A stretch of 64,000 nucleotides of DNA from Streptomyces sp. P3 (GCF_003032475.1 NZ_CP028369.1:7068001-7132000); one strand, 5' to 3'; shown: positions 28,276-37,781, counted from the stretch's first letter. Notes: a model not told the origin generated them from the letters alone. Translations and numbers: made by a program.

Positions 28276-29298
28276 GTGGCAGCACGGGTGACCATCGCGC
28301 AGGTTGCCGAGGAGGCCGGCGTCTCCGCGATGACCGTGTCCAACGCATTGAACGGCAAGCCAGGAGCCTCCGAGGAGACCCGGCGCCGCGTCATGGAAGT
28401 GGCCGCGAAGCTCGGCTACCGGCCGAACATCTCGGCCCGCAACCTCAAGGCGGGTCGCACTGGGCTCGTCGGCCTCATCGCACTGGACCTGACGAGTCAA
28501 TACGGACTGGAGATCCTGCGCGGCGTCGCCCACGAACTGGCCGACGCGGAGCAGGAGCTGCTCGTCAACGCCTCGTACCACGACGCGGTACGCGAACAGG
28601 ACCGCGTCCAGTTCCTGACACGCGGCCTCGTCGACGGCGTACTCCTGATCGCGCCCGTCCTGGAAGACCAGACGGTCAAACTCCTGCACCGGCAGAACCT
28701 GCCCTGCGTCATCATCGATCCCCGTCGCCTCGCCGTACCGCTGCCCCGGCTGACCGTCGACAACTACAACGGCATGCGCCAGGGCACACAGCACCTGATC
28801 GACCTGGGACACACCCGGATCGCCTACCTCCGCGGCGAGGAAGACCTCGAAAGCACCTCCCTCCGCTACCGCGGCTTCGAGGACGCCATGCGGCTCGCGG
28901 GACTCGAAGTCGACCCTCGCCTCGTCGCCTCGTGCGACTTCTCCTACGCCAGCGGATTCCGCACCGCCACCCGACTGATCACCGAACACCGTCCCACGGC
29001 GATCGTCGCCGGCGCCGACCTGATGGCACTCGGCGCCATCGACGCGGCACGGGCCTGCGGCCTCGAAGTGCCCACCGCACTGTCAGTCGTGGGCTTCGAC
29101 GACCTTCCGCAGGCGGCGCAGAGCTTTCCCGGCCTGACCACCGTGCGTCAGCCACTCCACGACATGGGCCAGAAGGCGGCCCGCGCGCTTCTGGCCCTCA
29201 TCGACGGCCAGAAGCTACTGATGGAACACATGGAGCTGGACACCGAACTCGTCGTCCGCAACTCCACAGCACCCCCCTCCGGCCGTGACACGACGTGA
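28276..29298 (+). CDS. LacI family transcriptional regulator
   Basis: The 340-residue repressor has an N-terminal LacI helix-turn-helix with hinge (VTIAQVAEEAGVSAMTVSNA, then NGKPGASEETRRRVMEVAAKLGYRPN) and a periplasmic-binding-protein-like effector domain ending SVVGFDDLPQAAQSFPGLTTVRQP. The GTG at 28276 has GAAGGAG five bases upstream. It is divergent from the importer operon and most probably represses it until a sugar binds. The 3' side faces the region carrying the CATCCGATG sites. Confidence 0.9.
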   Translation: MAARVTIAQVAEEAGVSAMTVSNALNGKPGASEETRRRVMEVAAKLGYRPNISARNLKAGRTGLVGLIALDLTSQYGLEILRGVAHELADAEQELLVNASYHDAVREQDRVQFLTRGLVDGVLLIAPVLEDQTVKLLHRQNLPCVIIDPRRLAVPLPRLTVDNYNGMRQGTQHLIDLGHTRIAYLRGEEDLESTSLRYRGFEDAMRLAGLEVDPRLVASCDFSYASGFRTATRLITEHRPTAIVAGADLMALGAIDAARACGLEVPTALSVVGFDDLPQAAQSFPGLTTVRQPLHDMGQKAARALLALIDGQKLLMEHMELDTELVVRNSTAPPSGRDTT

Positions 29299-29438
29299 TC
29301 GCGCAACGCGCTGCGGCCGACGGACGGCAGTGAGACTCATGGCTGTGTTCCCTCCTCAGTCGCGAGCGTAGGCCCGCACTGCGCCACTGGGAGGGGGTTC
29401 ACCTGCCTGCGGGGAGGGGCGGCTGGACGGGCAGACGC

Positions 29439-29467
29439 CGATCCGCGCCCCCAAAGGGCGCGGATCG
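29439..29467. terminator. hairpin terminator after LacI gene
   Basis: CGATCCGCGCCC, loop CCAAA, GGGCGCGGATCG form a perfect 12-bp stem about 140 bases after the LacI stop. Confidence 0.7.
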
Positions 29468-29575
29468 TGCCCAGTAACGGCCGGACGTGAGGGTCAGCCA
29501 GGGGTCGAGAAGGACGCAAAGGCGCATCGACCCGCACGGACGACGAGTTGTTCGGACGCACTGGATGGGCATATT

Positions 29576-29590
29576 CATCCGATGTATCGC
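29576..29590 (+). promoter_or_regulatory. putative operator (site 2)
   Basis: CATCCGATGTATCGC: the palindromic core CATC-C-GATG plus the right arm TATCGC. It shares 13 bases with the site in front of the GH29 gene at 15200-15212. Confidence 0.5.
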
Positions 29591-29816
29591 GGGACCGCTA
29601 GGACGATACAGCGACATTTACCGCATTGCCAAGTGTCACTGTCGGAGATGGGCGGGGTAGTGCACCGCACAAGGTCCAGACACCCTCCTTGCTTGGGGCC
29701 TCTGTCCGCATGTCCGTTGACCTGCACATTCACGCCTCCTGGGTGACGGGGAATGTGTTGTGGCAGCTGTCGATTCGACGCAGGGTCGCCTGGACCCGTG
29801 GCGACGCACGTTGCTT

Positions 29817-29825
29817 CATCGGATG
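29817..29825 (-). promoter_or_regulatory. putative operator (site 3, core only)
   Basis: CATCGGATG, the exact reverse complement of the nine-base core. Confidence 0.35.
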
Positions 29826-29961
29826 GCGGGGCCACGTGTTCGAACCCCTCACCAGGCGTGGCCACGAGAATCCGCCCGTCGAGCACAAGGGACGGCAGTC
29901 AACAAATGCATCCGAGGAGTCCATTGCCAGGGGCGGTCTCTGCATCTATGGTCACTCTGCC

Positions 29962-29976
29962 GCGATACATCCGATG
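29962..29976 (+). promoter_or_regulatory. putative operator (site 4)
   Basis: Contains GCGATA followed by CATCCGATG. This is the left arm complementary to the right arm of site 2, and it lies about 110 bases before the first gene of cluster A. Confidence 0.45.
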
Positions 29977-30085
29977 ACTGGCATCCTCGATGCGAGTTGC
30001 CATCCCGAAGGACGGCCCCAGCGCAGCGGCCGGCTCCACCCCATCAACCCTCAGGCAAAGCCCGCATGACAAGGGAGCTCCGCCA

Positions 30086-30934
30086 GTGAAACTGCTACGA
30101 GTCGGTGCCCCCCGGACAGGAGCGGCTCGCCGTCCGTACCGACGACGGCCGGATGCTGGACCTGTCGTCCGTGACGCCGGACATCCACGGCGCCTTCCTG
30201 GCCTCGGGGGGGATCGACCGGGCCCGGGTGGCCGTCACGGCGGGAGAACTGCCCGAGCTCGACCCGGCCGACCTGGGCGTAGGTGCCCCCGTCACCCGCC
30301 CCGCCCAGATCGTCCGCGTGGGTCTGAACTACCGCGACCACGCCGCCGAGACCGATGGGGCAATCCCCGCGCGCCCGGTGGTCTTCATGAGAGACCGGGC
30401 ACGGTCGTCGGCCCGTACGACCAGGTGCTGATCCCCTGCGGCTCGGCCAAGACCGACTAGGAGGTCGAACTCGCGGTCGGCATCGGACGACGGCCCCGCT
30501 ACCTCGACGGACCCGCGGCCGCGCGGACCGTGATCCCGGCGTACGCGATCAGCCACGACGTCTCCGAGCGCGAGTTCCAGTTGGAGCACTCGTCCCAGTG
30601 GGACCTCGGCAAGTCCTGCGAGACCTTCAACCCGCTGGGCCCCTGGCTCGTCACCGCCGATGAGATCGGCGCCCCCATGCCTCGCCCTGCACTGAGCGTC
30701 AACGGCGTGAAGCGGCAGAACGGCCACACCGGCGACATGATCTTCCCTGTCGACCACCTCATGTCCTACCTGAGCCAGTACATGGTCCTGAAGCCGGGCG
30801 ACGTGATCAACACCGGTACTCCCGGGGGTGCGGCCCTCGGCCTCCCCGGCACCCCCTACCTCCGCCCCGGCGACACCGTCAAGCTCGCCATCGACGGCCT
30901 CGGCGCCCAGCGCCAGACCTTCGCCCCAGCGTGA
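30086..30934 (+). pseudogene. FAH-family 2,4-diketo-3-deoxy-L-fuconate hydrolase, broken
   Basis: The gene began at GTG 30086 (AAGGGAG upstream; VKLLRVGAP). A run of six C near 30110 shifts the frame, and the next frame gives AVRTDDGRMLDLSSVT and VGLNYRDHAAET. A second shift occurs near 30395 (FMRD instead of the expected FMK-TPG). TAG at 30458-30460 replaces a Trp-like codon in KTD-x-EVELAVGIG. The rest, EVELAVGIG through [10 protein letters not shown] and [12 protein letters not shown], is typical FAH catalytic domain. This family performs the last cleavage (pyruvate plus L-lactate) of the non-phosphorylating L-fucose pathway. At least three lesions make it inactive. Confidence 0.85.
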
Positions 30935-30945
30935 AAGGCACCACC

Positions 30946-32283
30946 TTGACTGCAACCTCCGCCCGGATCACCGCGGTCGACACCTACGACGTCCGCTTCC
31001 CCACCTCGCGGGAACTGGACGGCTCCGACGCGATGAACCCGGATCCCGACTACTCCGCCGCCTATGTCGTCCTGCGCACCGACGCAGGTGACGGACACGA
31101 AGGCCATGGCTTCACCTTCACCACCGGACGCGGCAACGACGTCCAGGTCGCGGCGATCGGGGCGCTGCGACCGCACATCGTCGGCCGGTCCGTCCAGGAA
31201 CTGTGCGCCGACCCGGGCTCGCTCAGCCGCGACCTGATCGGCGACAGCCAACTGCGCTGGCTCGGCCCCGAGAAGGGCGTGATGCACATGGCGATCGGCG
31301 CCGTGCTCAACGCCGTGTGGGACCTCGCCGCCAAACGCGAGGACAAGCCGCTGTGGCAGTGGCTCGCCCACGCCGAACCCGAGTGGCTCGTCTCCCAGGT
31401 CGACTTCCGCTACATCGCCGACGCCCTCACCCCCGAGGACGCCCTGAGGCTGCTGCGCGAGGGCCGCACCGGCATCGCGCAGCGGGAGACGACTCTGCTG
31501 CAGGACGGCTACCCGGGCTACACCACCTCCCCGGGCTGGCTCGGCTACTCCGACGACAAGCTCACCCGGCTGGCCAAGCAGGCCGTCGCCGACGGCTTCA
31601 CCCAGATCAAGCTGAAGGTCGGCGCGGACCTGGACGACGACATCCGCCGCCTGCGCACCGCCCGCGCCGCCGTCGGCAACGGAATCCGCATCGCCATCGA
31701 CGCCAACCAGCGATGGAACGTGGACGAGGCGATCGAGTGGACCAACGCGCTCGCCATGTTCGACCCGTACTGGATCGAGGAGCCCACCAGCCCGGACGAC
31801 GTCCTCGGCCACGCCACCGTACGGCGGGCGGTCGCGCCCGTGAAGGTCGCCACCGGCGAGCACGTGCAGAACCGCATCGTCTTCAAACAACTCCTCCAGG
31901 CCGGCGCCATCGACGTCCTCCAGATCGACGCGGCCCGGGTCGGCGGCGTCAACGAGAACCTCGCGATCCTGCTGCTCGCCGCCAAGTTCGGGGTCCCGGT
32001 CTGCCCGCACGCCGGCGGGGTGGGCCTGTGCGAGCTGGTGCAGCACCTGTCGATGTTCGACTACCTGGCGCTCTCCGGCACGACCGAGAACCGCGTCATC
32101 GAGTTCGTCGACCACCTCCACGAGCACTTCACCGCGCCTGTGATCATGCGCGACGGCCGCTACCGTGCGCCGCTCGCGCCCGGGTTCTCCGCCACCATGC
32201 GGGAGGAGTCCGTCGCCGCGTACCACTACCCGGACGGCACGTTCTGGGCCGCCGACCGCGCTGCTCAGGGAGGGACGGCATGA
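30946..32283 (+). CDS. L-fuconate dehydratase (enolase superfamily)
   Basis: The 445-residue protein dehydrates L-fuconate to 2-keto-3-deoxy-L-fuconate. It closely fits the FucD/ENOSF1 group: [20 protein letters not shown] at the start, the K-x-K catalytic motif in [15 protein letters not shown], metal ligands in [20 protein letters not shown] and [10 protein letters not shown], and the His of [21 protein letters not shown] chose TTG 30946 with GAAAGG upstream; a GTG at 30931 overlapping the FAH stop is possible. Its stop overlaps the ATG of the SDR gene. It is the only recognisable L-fuconate dehydratase in the window, because cluster B lacks one. Confidence 0.93.
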   Translation: MTATSARITAVDTYDVRFPTSRELDGSDAMNPDPDYSAAYVVLRTDAGDGHEGHGFTFTTGRGNDVQVAAIGALRPHIVGRSVQELCADPGSLSRDLIGDSQLRWLGPEKGVMHMAIGAVLNAVWDLAAKREDKPLWQWLAHAEPEWLVSQVDFRYIADALTPEDALRLLREGRTGIAQRETTLLQDGYPGYTTSPGWLGYSDDKLTRLAKQAVADGFTQIKLKVGADLDDDIRRLRTARAAVGNGIRIAIDANQRWNVDEAIEWTNALAMFDPYWIEEPTSPDDVLGHATVRRAVAPVKVATGEHVQNRIVFKQLLQAGAIDVLQIDAARVGGVNENLAILLLAAKFGVPVCPHAGGVGLCELVQHLSMFDYLALSGTTENRVIEFVDHLHEHFTAPVIMRDGRYRAPLAPGFSATMREESVAAYHYPDGTFWAADRAAQGGTA

Positions 32284-33038
32284 CCGATCTGTCAGGGCTC
32301 AGGGCGGTCGTCACCGGGGGCGCGTCCGGCATCGGCCTCGCGACCGCCCGCACACTGGCGACGCGGGGCGCGGCGGTCGCCGTCCTCGACCTCGACCCGG
32401 ACGGCGTCGGCGAACCGCTGCTCGGCTTCCGGGCCGACGTCACGCACGACGCCTCGGTGCGCGCCGCCGTACAACAGGCCGCCGATCGGCTCGGCGGCCT
32501 GGACATCCTGGTGAACAACGCGGGCATCGGCGCGGTGGGCACCATCGAGGACAACACGGACGACGACTGGCACCGGGTCCTGGACGTCAACGTCCTCGGC
32601 ATCGTGCGCGTCACCCGCGCCGCCCTGCCGCATCTGCGTCGCTCCTCCCACGCGGCGGTCGTCAACACCTGCTCGATCGGCGCGACCGCGGGCCTCCCGC
32701 AGCGAGCCCTGTACTGCGCCAGCAAGGGCGCGGTCCTCTCGCTCACTCTCGCCATGGCCGCCGACCACGTCCGCGAGGGCATCCGCGTCAACTGCGTCAA
32801 CCCGGGCACCGCCGACACGCCGTGGGTCTCCCGGCTCCTCGACGCCGCAGACGACCCCGAGAGCGAGCGCGCCGCCCTCAAAGCCCGCCAGCCCATGGGA
32901 CGCCTGGTCACAGCGGACGAAGTCGCCGCGGCCATCGTCTACCTGGCGAGTCCCGCCGCCGCGTCCGTCACCGGCACCTCGCTCGCGGTGGACGGCGGCA
33001 TGCAGGGGCTGCGGCTGCGTCCGGAGGCTCGGTCGTGA
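32280..33038 (+). CDS. SDR, 2-keto-3-deoxy-L-fuconate dehydrogenase (predicted)
   Basis: The 252-residue short-chain dehydrogenase has the cofactor motif [14 protein letters not shown], the active-site Ser (NTCSIGA) and ALYCASKGA with YxxxK. The start ATG overlaps the dehydratase stop (ATGA). By context it oxidises 2-keto-3-deoxy-L-fuconate to the 2,4-diketo acid. A paralog about four-fifths identical by eye is part of the chimeric gene at 50812-51729. Confidence 0.87.
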   Translation: MTDLSGLRAVVTGGASGIGLATARTLATRGAAVAVLDLDPDGVGEPLLGFRADVTHDASVRAAVQQAADRLGGLDILVNNAGIGAVGTIEDNTDDDWHRVLDVNVLGIVRVTRAALPHLRRSSHAAVVNTCSIGATAGLPQRALYCASKGAVLSLTLAMAADHVREGIRVNCVNPGTADTPWVSRLLDAADDPESERAALKARQPMGRLVTADEVAAAIVYLASPAAASVTGTSLAVDGGMQGLRLRPEARS

Positions 33039-34060
33039 GGACCACCGGGCTGGGCGCCGGCGCGGTGGCGGTCTCGGAGCTGGCGCTGGGCTGCGCCGCC
33101 CTCGGCAACCTCTACGAGCCGGTCTCCGACGAGACCGCCCGTGCCACGGTGGACGCCGCCTGGGACGTCGGCGTCCGCACGTTCGACACCGCGCCCCACT
33201 ACGGTCTCGGCCTGTCGGAACGGCGGCTCGGCGCCGCGCTGCGCGACCGCCCCCGCGACGCCTACACCCTCTCCACCAAGGTGGGCCGGCTGCTCCTCCC
33301 GCATCCGCAGGGGGGCGGCGACGACCTGGCGCACGGTTTCGCCGTCCCGGCCACCCACCTCCGGGTCTGGGACTTCAGCGCCGACGGGGTGCTGCGCTCC
33401 CTGGAGGCGAGTCTCGAACGGCTCGGCGTCGACCGTGTCGACGTGGCCCTGCTGCACGACCCGGACGCCCACGCCGAGCAGGCGTTGCGGGAGGCGTACC
33501 CGGCGCTGGAGCGGCTGCGCGCCGAAGGCGTGATCGGCGCGATCGGGATCGGGATGAACCAGTCGGCACTGCCCGCCCGGTTCGTGCGCGAGACCGACAT
33601 CGACGTGGTCCTGCTGGCCGGCCGCTATACGCTCCTGGACCAGGACGGGCTCACCGAACTGCTCCCGGAGGCAGCCGCCCGCGGCCGTGGCGTCGTCATC
33701 GGCGGGGTGTTCAACTCCGGTCTGCTCACCGCGCCCCGACCCGGCGCCACCTACGACTACGCACCGGCTCCCCAGCCGGTGCTCGACCGGGCGCTGCGGC
33801 TGCTGGCGATCTCCGAACGCCACGGCGTACCGCTGCGGGCCACCGCACTGCGCTTCCCGTTCGGCCATCCCGCGGTCGCGAGCGTCCTGACCGGCGCGCG
33901 TTCCTCTCGAGAGGTGCGCGACACGGTGGAACAGTTGCGACGCCCGATCCCGGACGCGCTGTGGGACGAGCTGCGCGCCGAGGGCCTGCTGGCCCCCGAC
34001 ACCCCCGTCCCCACCGCCACCCCCGCCGGGGCAGTTGTGCCACCGAAGGGGCCGTCATGA
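33035..34060 (+). CDS. aldo/keto reductase, L-fucose dehydrogenase (predicted)
   Basis: The 341-residue protein starts with a GTG overlapping the SDR stop. It shows the AKR catalytic set: FDTAPHYGLGLSERRLG (Asp and Tyr), LSTKVGRLL (Lys) and VDVALLHDPDAH (His). D-threo-aldose/L-fucose dehydrogenases of this family oxidise L-fucose at C1 to the lactone, which is the expected first step. It has a close paralog at 51726. Confidence 0.86.
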   Translation: MRTTGLGAGAVAVSELALGCAALGNLYEPVSDETARATVDAAWDVGVRTFDTAPHYGLGLSERRLGAALRDRPRDAYTLSTKVGRLLLPHPQGGGDDLAHGFAVPATHLRVWDFSADGVLRSLEASLERLGVDRVDVALLHDPDAHAEQALREAYPALERLRAEGVIGAIGIGMNQSALPARFVRETDIDVVLLAGRYTLLDQDGLTELLPEAAARGRGVVIGGVFNSGLLTAPRPGATYDYAPAPQPVLDRALRLLAISERHGVPLRATALRFPFGHPAVASVLTGARSSREVRDTVEQLRRPIPDALWDELRAEGLLAPDTPVPTATPAGAVVPPKGPS

Positions 34061-34482
34061 GGATCGCCCTGCACACGAAGTTCCGCGCCGACCCCATCGA
34101 GGAGTACGAGGCCGCGCACCGGAAGGTGCCCGAGGAACGTACCGCCGCCATCCGCGACGCCGGGGCGCATGAAGGGACGATCTGCCGGAGCGGCACGGAC
34201 CTGTTCCCTGTGCTGGCGGTCGAGGACTACCAGGCGATGATCGCCGAACTCGACAAGCCGCCCGTCAACATGACCTGGCAGGCCCGGATGGCCGACCTGC
34301 TCGACGTCGTCCACGACTGCTCCGCGCAGGGCGCGTGCGCCTCGCTGCCGGTGGTGTGGAACTGTGACCGGAGCGGAGACAGGGTCCGGCATCGTGGACG
34401 CCCACCACCATGTGTGGCACCTGTTCGTCCGCGACCAGGACTGGATCAGCAGCGGAGACGAACTCGGCCCGCAGCGAAGTGA
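34057..34482 (+). CDS. L-rhamnose/L-fucose mutarotase family protein with read-through tail
   Basis: The first 101 residues (MRIALHTKFRADPIEEYEAA to LPVVW) are a complete RhaM/DUF718-type mutarotase, which equilibrates sugar anomers before oxidation. The ATG overlaps the AKR stop. The natural ending should be LPVVWEL-stop at 34365-34367, which still overlaps the next GTG, but one G is missing near 34358. The frame therefore runs on into a 40-residue arginine-rich tail to 34482. The tail probably has no function. The fold may survive. Confidence 0.7.
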   Translation: MRIALHTKFRADPIEEYEAAHRKVPEERTAAIRDAGAHEGTICRSGTDLFPVLAVEDYQAMIAELDKPPVNMTWQARMADLLDVVHDCSAQGACASLPVVWNCDRSGDRVRHRGRPPPCVAPVRPRPGLDQQRRRTRPAAK

Positions 34483-34665
34483 CTTCACCCTCGCCGACCT
34501 GGCACCTCAGGCACGCACGGCCGGTGTCACCGCCACCGAGCTGAGGCAGACGATCACCGTGCCGGAGGAGACCTCGGAGGTCCTGGCCCTGGCCGCCGAC
34601 AGCGACCTGGTCGCGGGGCCGTCGGCTGGACCGGCCTGACCGCCCCCGACGTTGCCGACACCCTC
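34364..34665 (+). pseudogene. L-fuconolactonase (amidohydrolase) N-terminal fragment
   Basis: GTG 34364 starts a COG3618-type amidohydrolase: IVDAHHHVWHLFVRDQDWIS with the metal-binding HxH, and LADLAPQARTAGVTAT. A one-base loss in a G run near 34618 breaks the frame after SDLVAG. The next frame, AVGWTGLTAPDVADTL, matches the intact homolog at 52751 and then ends at about 34665. Roughly two thirds of the enzyme is gone, replaced by the GH31 gene. Confidence 0.8.
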
Positions 34666-34684
34666 ACGAGAAGGAGTGAACACG

Positions 34685-37123
34685 ATGTTTGTGACCAGCC
34701 ATCATGTCGAACCCGACGCAGTCGTCGTCCTCACGGACACCGGACGGATGAAGATCCAGGTCCTGGGCCCCGAGATCATACGAGTGGTGCAGACGAGGCA
34801 GGACCGCTTCGGGACCGCCGAGAGCCTCATGATCCTCCCGGCACCCGCCGCCGCCCCGCAGGTGGCCGAAGTCGACGGCGGACTCCTCGTCTCGACTTCC
34901 GCACTGCGGCTCAGGATCGACGCCCTCAACGGTGCGTTCACCTGGACGGACAGCTCTGGTCGGCTGCTGGTGCGCGAACCACACGACGGAGCGCCGACGA
35001 GAACGCTGGAAGAGGTCCTCGTCCATCGCCCCCTCCGCGCCGCGGACGCGCGCATCACCAACGTGAGCGGAGCCGACGGACCGAAGGCGGTGACAGAGGC
35101 CGTGCCACGCATCGTGGACCGTACGGCGTACTCGACCACGCTGCGCCTTGAACTTGCCGAGGGAGAGGCGATCTACGGCCTTGGCCAGCACGAAGAAGGC
35201 ATCCTCAACTACCGCGGACACCAGCAGTACCTGTACCAGCAGAACTTGAAGGTGGCTGCCCCGGTCATCGTTTCCACCGCCGGCTACGGAATGCTCTGGG
35301 ACAGCTGCGCGTTCGCCTCGTTCACCGACGACCGGGACGGGACCCGCTTCTGGACCGAGACCGACGACGAACTGGACTACTACTTCATCCTCGGCCCGGA
35401 GATCGACGCGATCGTCGGACGCATCCGGACGCTGACCGGCCAGGTACCGCCCTTGCCCCGCTGGGCACTCGGCTACTTCCAGTCCAAGGAGCACTACGCC
35501 TCCCAGGAAGAGCTTGTCGAGATCGCCCGCGAACACCGCCGACGAGACATCCCCCTCGACTGTGTGGTGCAGGACTGGAAGAGCTGGACCGGGGAACTGT
35601 GGGGGCAGAAGAGCTTCGACCCGATCCGCTACCCGGACCCGAGCAGACTCTGCGCCGACCTCCACGCCCTGAACACGCGTCTGATGGTCTCCGTCTGGCC
35701 CACCATGCACAACGACGGACCCGACCAGGTCGAGATGCGGGAACGGGGACACCTGCTCGGCAACGACGCCACCTACGACGCCTTCAGCGCGGACGCCAGG
35801 AGGCTCTACTGGAAGCAGGCCGACGAGGGGTACTTCCGGTTCGGGGTCGACGCCTGGTGGACCGACTGCACCGAGCCCTTCGAAGCGGACTGGAACGGCA
35901 CGGTGAAACCCGACGCCGCCACCCGGGCCCGTATCAACACCGACGAGAGCAAGAAGTATCTCGACGCCGAACACCTCAACGCCTACGCGCTGCTGCACAC
36001 CCGCGGCCTGTACGAGGGTCAGCGCGGAGCCGACCCGCACAGGCGCCCCGTCGTGCTGACCCGCTCCGGCAGCCCGGGCCAGCAGCGCTACGGAGCGGTC
36101 ACCTGGTCGGGAGACGTGACCGCGACCTGGGCCACGCTGCGCGCCCAGATCGCCGATGGTCTCAACTTCTGCATGACCGGCAACCCCCGCTGGTCCTGCG
36201 ACATCGGCGGTTTCTTCGTCGACCGCAAGGAACCGTGGTTCTGGCGCGGTGACTTCCCCGCCGGCTGCGCCGACCTCGGCTACCGTGAGCTCTACGTGCG
36301 ATGGCTGCAGTTCGGCGCGTTCCTGCCGATGTTCCGCTCACACGGCACCGACACCCCGCGCGAACCCTGGCGCTTCGGAGACGTCGGCGACAGCACCTAT
36401 GAAACGATCCTCGCCTTCATTCGTCTACGCTACCGACTGCTGCCCTACCTCTACACACTTCAGGGCTGGGAAGCCCACCGCGGTTATACCGGCATGCGCG
36501 CACTGGCCTTCGACTTCCGCGGCGATCCTGCCGTCTACGACATCGACGACCAGCTGATGATCGGGCCCGCGCTGATGATCTGCCCTGTCACCGAACCCAT
36601 GTACTTCGGCCCTGGCTCCACCCCGATCACCGATACCGTATGGACCCGGCAGGTCTACCTTCCCACCGGGTGCGACTGGTACGACTTCTGGACGGGCGAA
36701 CGACACACCGGTGGCCGGACCATCCATGCCGCAGCCCCGCTCGAGCACATACCCGTCTTCGTGCGCGCCGGCTCGGTTCTTCCGCTCGGCCCCGTGATGT
36801 CCCACGCCGACGAGATGCCCGACGCTCCGTTGGAGGTCCGTGTCTACCCGGGCTCTGACGGGCGGTTCGACCTTTACGACGATGCCGGGGACGGATTCGG
36901 TTACGAGGAGGGCGAGTTCACGTTCACGTCGCTGCGCTGGTCCGATGCCGAGGGGCGATTCCTCGTACAGGCGTCCACCGGCGCAGGCGGTGGAACTCCA
37001 GCACACCGGGACTTCCGCCCCGTTGTGGTGGGCACGCGAGGCGGCCTGGGGTCGAGCGAGCTCACCACGGATGATTCCACTGTTCACTACAGGGGCCAGC
37101 CGGTGAGTCGTCTGATCAAGTGA
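34685..37123 (+). CDS. GH31 alpha-glycosidase, alpha-xylosidase-like
   Basis: The 812-residue protein, probably cytoplasmic (no signal), starts at ATG 34685 after GAGAAGGAG. The galactose-mutarotase-like N-domain is followed by the GH31 TIM barrel: PRWALGYFQSKEHY, IPLDCVVQDWKSW, the nucleophile region FGVDAWWTDCTEPFEADW, VVLTRSG with WSGDVTATW and the acid/base Asp, then DIGGFF and FLPMFRSHG. A C-terminal beta-domain has PVFVRAGSVLPLGP and DLYDDAGDGF. The D-x-x-E-P pattern recalls alpha-xylosidases. Xyloglucan carries both xylose and fucose, which fits the neighbourhood, but the specificity is not proven. Confidence 0.85.
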   Translation: MFVTSHHVEPDAVVVLTDTGRMKIQVLGPEIIRVVQTRQDRFGTAESLMILPAPAAAPQVAEVDGGLLVSTSALRLRIDALNGAFTWTDSSGRLLVREPHDGAPTRTLEEVLVHRPLRAADARITNVSGADGPKAVTEAVPRIVDRTAYSTTLRLELAEGEAIYGLGQHEEGILNYRGHQQYLYQQNLKVAAPVIVSTAGYGMLWDSCAFASFTDDRDGTRFWTETDDELDYYFILGPEIDAIVGRIRTLTGQVPPLPRWALGYFQSKEHYASQEELVEIAREHRRRDIPLDCVVQDWKSWTGELWGQKSFDPIRYPDPSRLCADLHALNTRLMVSVWPTMHNDGPDQVEMRERGHLLGNDATYDAFSADARRLYWKQADEGYFRFGVDAWWTDCTEPFEADWNGTVKPDAATRARINTDESKKYLDAEHLNAYALLHTRGLYEGQRGADPHRRPVVLTRSGSPGQQRYGAVTWSGDVTATWATLRAQIADGLNFCMTGNPRWSCDIGGFFVDRKEPWFWRGDFPAGCADLGYRELYVRWLQFGAFLPMFRSHGTDTPREPWRFGDVGDSTYETILAFIRLRYRLLPYLYTLQGWEAHRGYTGMRALAFDFRGDPAVYDIDDQLMIGPALMICPVTEPMYFGPGSTPITDTVWTRQVYLPTGCDWYDFWTGERHTGGRTIHAAAPLEHIPVFVRAGSVLPLGPVMSHADEMPDAPLEVRVYPGSDGRFDLYDDAGDGFGYEEGEFTFTSLRWSDAEGRFLVQASTGAGGGTPAHRDFRPVVVGTRGGLGSSELTTDDSTVHYRGQPVSRLIK

Positions 37124-37290
37124 GAGGGACTCTGGCCCGCCTTATGACATCCGGCCCCTCCGCCTCGCATCTGCCTGAACGGGGGCATTGCCGAGAGTTG
37201 TGGATGGCGGCCCAGTGAGTTGTGACTACTGAGGTTTTCGGGTTGTCGTCGGGTGGTGACCGTTCATGATCCCTGAGGTATGCCGGTGGT

Positions 37291-37356
37291 ATGCGATATC
37301 CGGAGGGCGGGGGCCTGACCGCTGAGCGTCGGGCGTTTAGGGAGAAGATCCGGCTC
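37291..37356 (+). pseudogene. IS630-type transposase N-terminal stub
   Basis: MRYPEGGGLTAERRAFREKI followed by RL is the conserved beginning of winged-helix IS630-family proteins in streptomycetes. The next bases belong to the coiled-coil gene, so only about 22 codons remain. Confidence 0.5.
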
Positions 37357-37358
37357 CA

Positions 37359-37781
37359 GAGGTCGCGCGGTTGCGGGAGGAGGCCGAGCGGGTGCAGGCC
37401 GCCCTCGGCGAGGTGGAACGCGTACTTCAGCGTCTTGCGGATGCCCGTATGACGGTGGCCGAGGTGCTGACGGAGCCGAAGTCTGCGGTCGTGGCGTCGG
37501 CAGGGATCACAGGGGCGGCGGGGGCGGTGGTGCCGCGAAGGGCCGAGGGGATGACGGCGTCGGTCCTGCCTGGGGACTACCAGCGGATCATCTCCGTGCT
37601 GGAGTCGGCTGCGGGCCGGGAGGGAATGCGGTGCCAGCAACTGGCCGCGGCCCTGGGGCTTCAGGCGGTCCCGGCGAAGGTCGAGGGGCTGCGGTCGAAG
37701 GCGAAGCGCCTGATGGAACGAGGGTGGGCCCTTCAGCCACGGCCGGGGGTGTTCACCCCGCTCGGGACGCCGGCCGGCTGA
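37359..37781 (+). CDS. conserved coiled-coil protein, probably 5'-truncated
   Basis: The frame encodes [20 protein letters not shown] (coiled coil), then [40 protein letters not shown] and [20 protein letters not shown]. The last part resembles a winged-helix. Streptomyces carries many such proteins beside insertion sequences, and their function is unknown. A TTG at 37371 could start translation, but the native N-terminus appears to have been replaced by the IS630 stub. Confidence 0.45.
   Translation, partial: EVARLREEAERVQAALGEVERVLQRLADARMTVAEVLTEPKSAVVASAGITGAAGAVVPRRAEGMTASVLPGDYQRIISVLESAAGREGMRCQQLAAALGLQAVPAKVEGLRSKAKRLMERGWALQPRPGVFTPLGTPAG

Larger units (their letters stand above)
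29299..30085. promoter_or_regulatory. long leader of cluster A with three CATCCGATG-type sites
   Basis: No gene is evident in these 787 bases. A terminator hairpin follows the LacI gene. Three copies of the palindromic word occur at 29576-29584, 29817-29825 (as CATCGGATG) and 29968-29976. The first is extended rightward by TATCGC and the third leftward by GCGATA, so together they define a longer symmetrical operator. Confidence 0.5.

Noticed and set aside
29626..30069. 147-codon frame in the cluster A leader
   Set aside because: No family resemblance and no ribosome-binding site. The region is better explained as regulatory DNA.
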